Assembly (NCBI RefSeq): GCF_019976755.1
Contig: NZ_AP023441.1
Span: 1,116,001 to 1,180,000, forward strand
DNA: 64,000 bases
Direction of reading: 5' to 3'
Source of the DNA: Nostoc sp. MS1
GTDB lineage: Bacteria; Cyanobacteriota; Cyanobacteriia; Cyanobacteriales; Nostocaceae
Part shown: positions 63,185 through 64,000 of the stretch, in pieces
Layout of the letters: each line of letters begins with the position of its first letter
Numbering within the stretch: the stretch's first letter is position 1
Notes under the pieces: generated by a model
The model's input: only the letters and a program-made list of their open reading frames with translations
What the model was told of the DNA's origin: nothing
Database searches by the model: none
Position numbers and translations under genes: made by a program

Positions 63185-63487
63185 ATGATTGGCAATCAAT
63201 TGGTAAATTGCGCTGTGCTATCACCAGATGAACTAGAGCGCGCGATCGCAAGACTAAATCATTGGAAGATTGTAGACGGTAAACTCTACCGCCACTTTGA
63301 ATTCACCTCATTTATCGCAGCATTTGGCTTTATGACTCGCGTTGCACTGATTGCAGAAACCCAAGGCCATCATCCAGAGTGGTTCAATGTTTATAACCAG
63401 GTTACAGTTCAACTGACAACACACGATGCAGGTGGAATTACCATGAATGATGTTAATCTTGCCCAAAGCATTGATACGTTAACCTGA
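63185..63487 (+). CDS. Pterin-4a-carbinolamine dehydratase
   Basis: 100 aa. The signature HHPEWFNVYNQVTVQLTTHDAGG is complete (His-His-Pro core with the later THD). It dehydrates 4a-hydroxy-tetrahydrobiopterin made by aromatic amino-acid hydroxylases; in organisms without them it may act in other pterin routes. 103 bp after the COQ4-like gene on the same strand. The stop TGA falls within the putative IS end. Confidence 0.93.
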   Translation: MIGNQLVNCAVLSPDELERAIARLNHWKIVDGKLYRHFEFTSFIAAFGFMTRVALIAETQGHHPEWFNVYNQVTVQLTTHDAGGITMNDVNLAQSIDTLT

Positions 63488-63620
63488 GTTCGGGATAAGA
63501 AAAGGGACAGGTAGTAAGCCCAAAAGTAACGAAAAATCCAGCAACCTGTCCTATGTATAGTTTAGAAGCTTTGTTCTTTGAGCCTTTGTTCTACCCTTTA
63601 GGCAAAAGGTTTAGTTTGAT
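63486..63620 (+). mobile_element. Remnant of an IS982-like insertion sequence
   Basis: The start GAGTTCGGGATAAG resembles the end of cyanobacterial IS982-family elements as I recall them. A frame at 63554 beginning MYSLEALFFEPLF resembles the transposase N-terminus of that family but stops after about 42 codons. No second end is visible. Recognition is from memory only. Confidence 0.35.
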
Positions 63621-63719
63621 TTTAGCAAGAAAGGAAAAAACCGAAGGAATAATATTTCTTTCGGTTATTAGCCCTTATTAATTAGTGAATTAAGAGGTAG
63701 TAGTTGTTACTTACTACCT

Positions 63720-64000
63720 TTAATCAGTCAACAAACTAGGAGAAGTCAGTACAAAAACATCTCTAATTCCTTGAGCTTCAGTTTGTGGTTTTATGGGCGT
63801 AGTAAAGTGATAAAAGTCGTGATCATTAACTAATAATAACTCCCCAGGATGAAGGATTTTACTAAATACAGGCTTCTCTTTTTTGGCAGTATATAAGTGT
63901 GTCTCTCCACCTTGAATATTATCCCTATCTACAGAAAAGATACCGATAAAATCAGTACCATCTTGATGGATACCTTCAGGTGCAGGATTGCCAAAATTGT
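63720..64000 (-). CDS. 2-oxoglutarate/Fe(II) dioxygenase-family protein, cut off by window
   Basis: The stop TAA is at 63720-63722 on the minus strand and the frame is open to the window edge, so only the C-terminal 92 residues are seen. GIHQDGTDFIGIFSVDRDNIQGG gives the His-x-Asp iron site, and ELLLVNDHDFYHFTTPI gives the distal His region of the 2OG-Fe_Oxy_2 family, which includes amino-acid hydroxylases. Substrate unknown; the N-terminus lies beyond 64000. Confidence 0.85.
   Translation of the reverse strand, partial: NFGNPAPEGIHQDGTDFIGIFSVDRDNIQGGETHLYTAKKEKPVFSKILHPGELLLVNDHDFYHFTTPIKPQTEAQGIRDVFVLTSPSLLTD

Overview
The window comes from the chromosome of a heterocyst-forming filamentous cyanobacterium of the Nostoc/Anabaena group (order Nostocales). 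This rests on: a Mo-nitrogenase cluster in the order fdxN-nifS-nifU-nifH-nifD-nifK-nifE-nifN-nifX-nifW-hesA-hesB-fdxH; two developmentally excised elements, in fdxN and nifD, with their site-specific recombinases XisF and XisA; many copies of the HIP1 octamer GCGATCGC; and many heptamer tandem repeats (STRR) between genes. Sequence details differ from the Anabaena PCC 7120 proteins as I remember them, so it looks like a relative rather than that strain.

Region 1 (1-2563) is the right end of an fdxN element: a cut-off NarL-type response regulator, a 45-aa ORF, and xisF on the minus strand. The 5-bp core TATTC at 2559-2563 is joined directly to the last 19 codons of fdxN. Region 2 (2559-29454) is the nif cluster. 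nifD is split by a 12,572-bp element bounded by exact 11-bp copies of GGATTACTCCG (7553-7563 and 20125-20135). Joining the two nifD parts across the repeat restores a 497-codon frame. The element carries xisA, a CYP110-like P450, a fused DNA methyltransferase/nuclease, two toxin-antitoxin-like modules, a HEPN protein, a Uma2 nuclease and several unknown proteins. It also holds two duplications, one flanking the P450 and one flanking the PIN toxin. The second half of the nif cluster runs from nifE to the heterocyst ferredoxin fdxH and a FeoA-like protein. A molybdenum-binding Mop protein lies on the opposite strand.

Region 3 (29577-36126) holds a CBS protein, an ankyrin/SagB-like dehydrogenase/124-aa gene cluster, the uptake-hydrogenase maturation protease hupW, and small accessory genes. 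Region 4 (36394-48639) is accessory. It has a secreted haemagglutinin-type TpsA protein followed by a TPR-CHAT protease; a C5 cytosine methyltransferase overlapping a Bpu10I-like endonuclease; and DUF1822, CHAT-CHASE2 and DUF928 genes in series. Region 5 (48696-53181) has cell-envelope glycan genes (acetyltransferase, two glycosyltransferases), an unknown protein and cobU. Region 6 (53312-58830) is stress-related: a DCC-family thiol protein, an AraC regulator, Dps, pirin, DUF2267, a phosphoribosyltransferase and an orphan XisI. Region 7 (58855-64000) has a TPR protein, a DUF711 protein, a Crp-type regulator followed by a COQ4-like protein and a pterin carbinolamine dehydratase, an IS982-like remnant, and a cut-off 2-oxoglutarate dioxygenase.

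In heterocysts, excision of both elements would fuse fdxN and nifD into working genes and re-create a nifB-fdxN-nifSUHDK transcription unit. In vegetative cells the window as written encodes a NifD with a foreign tail. No tRNA, rRNA or CRISPR array was seen.
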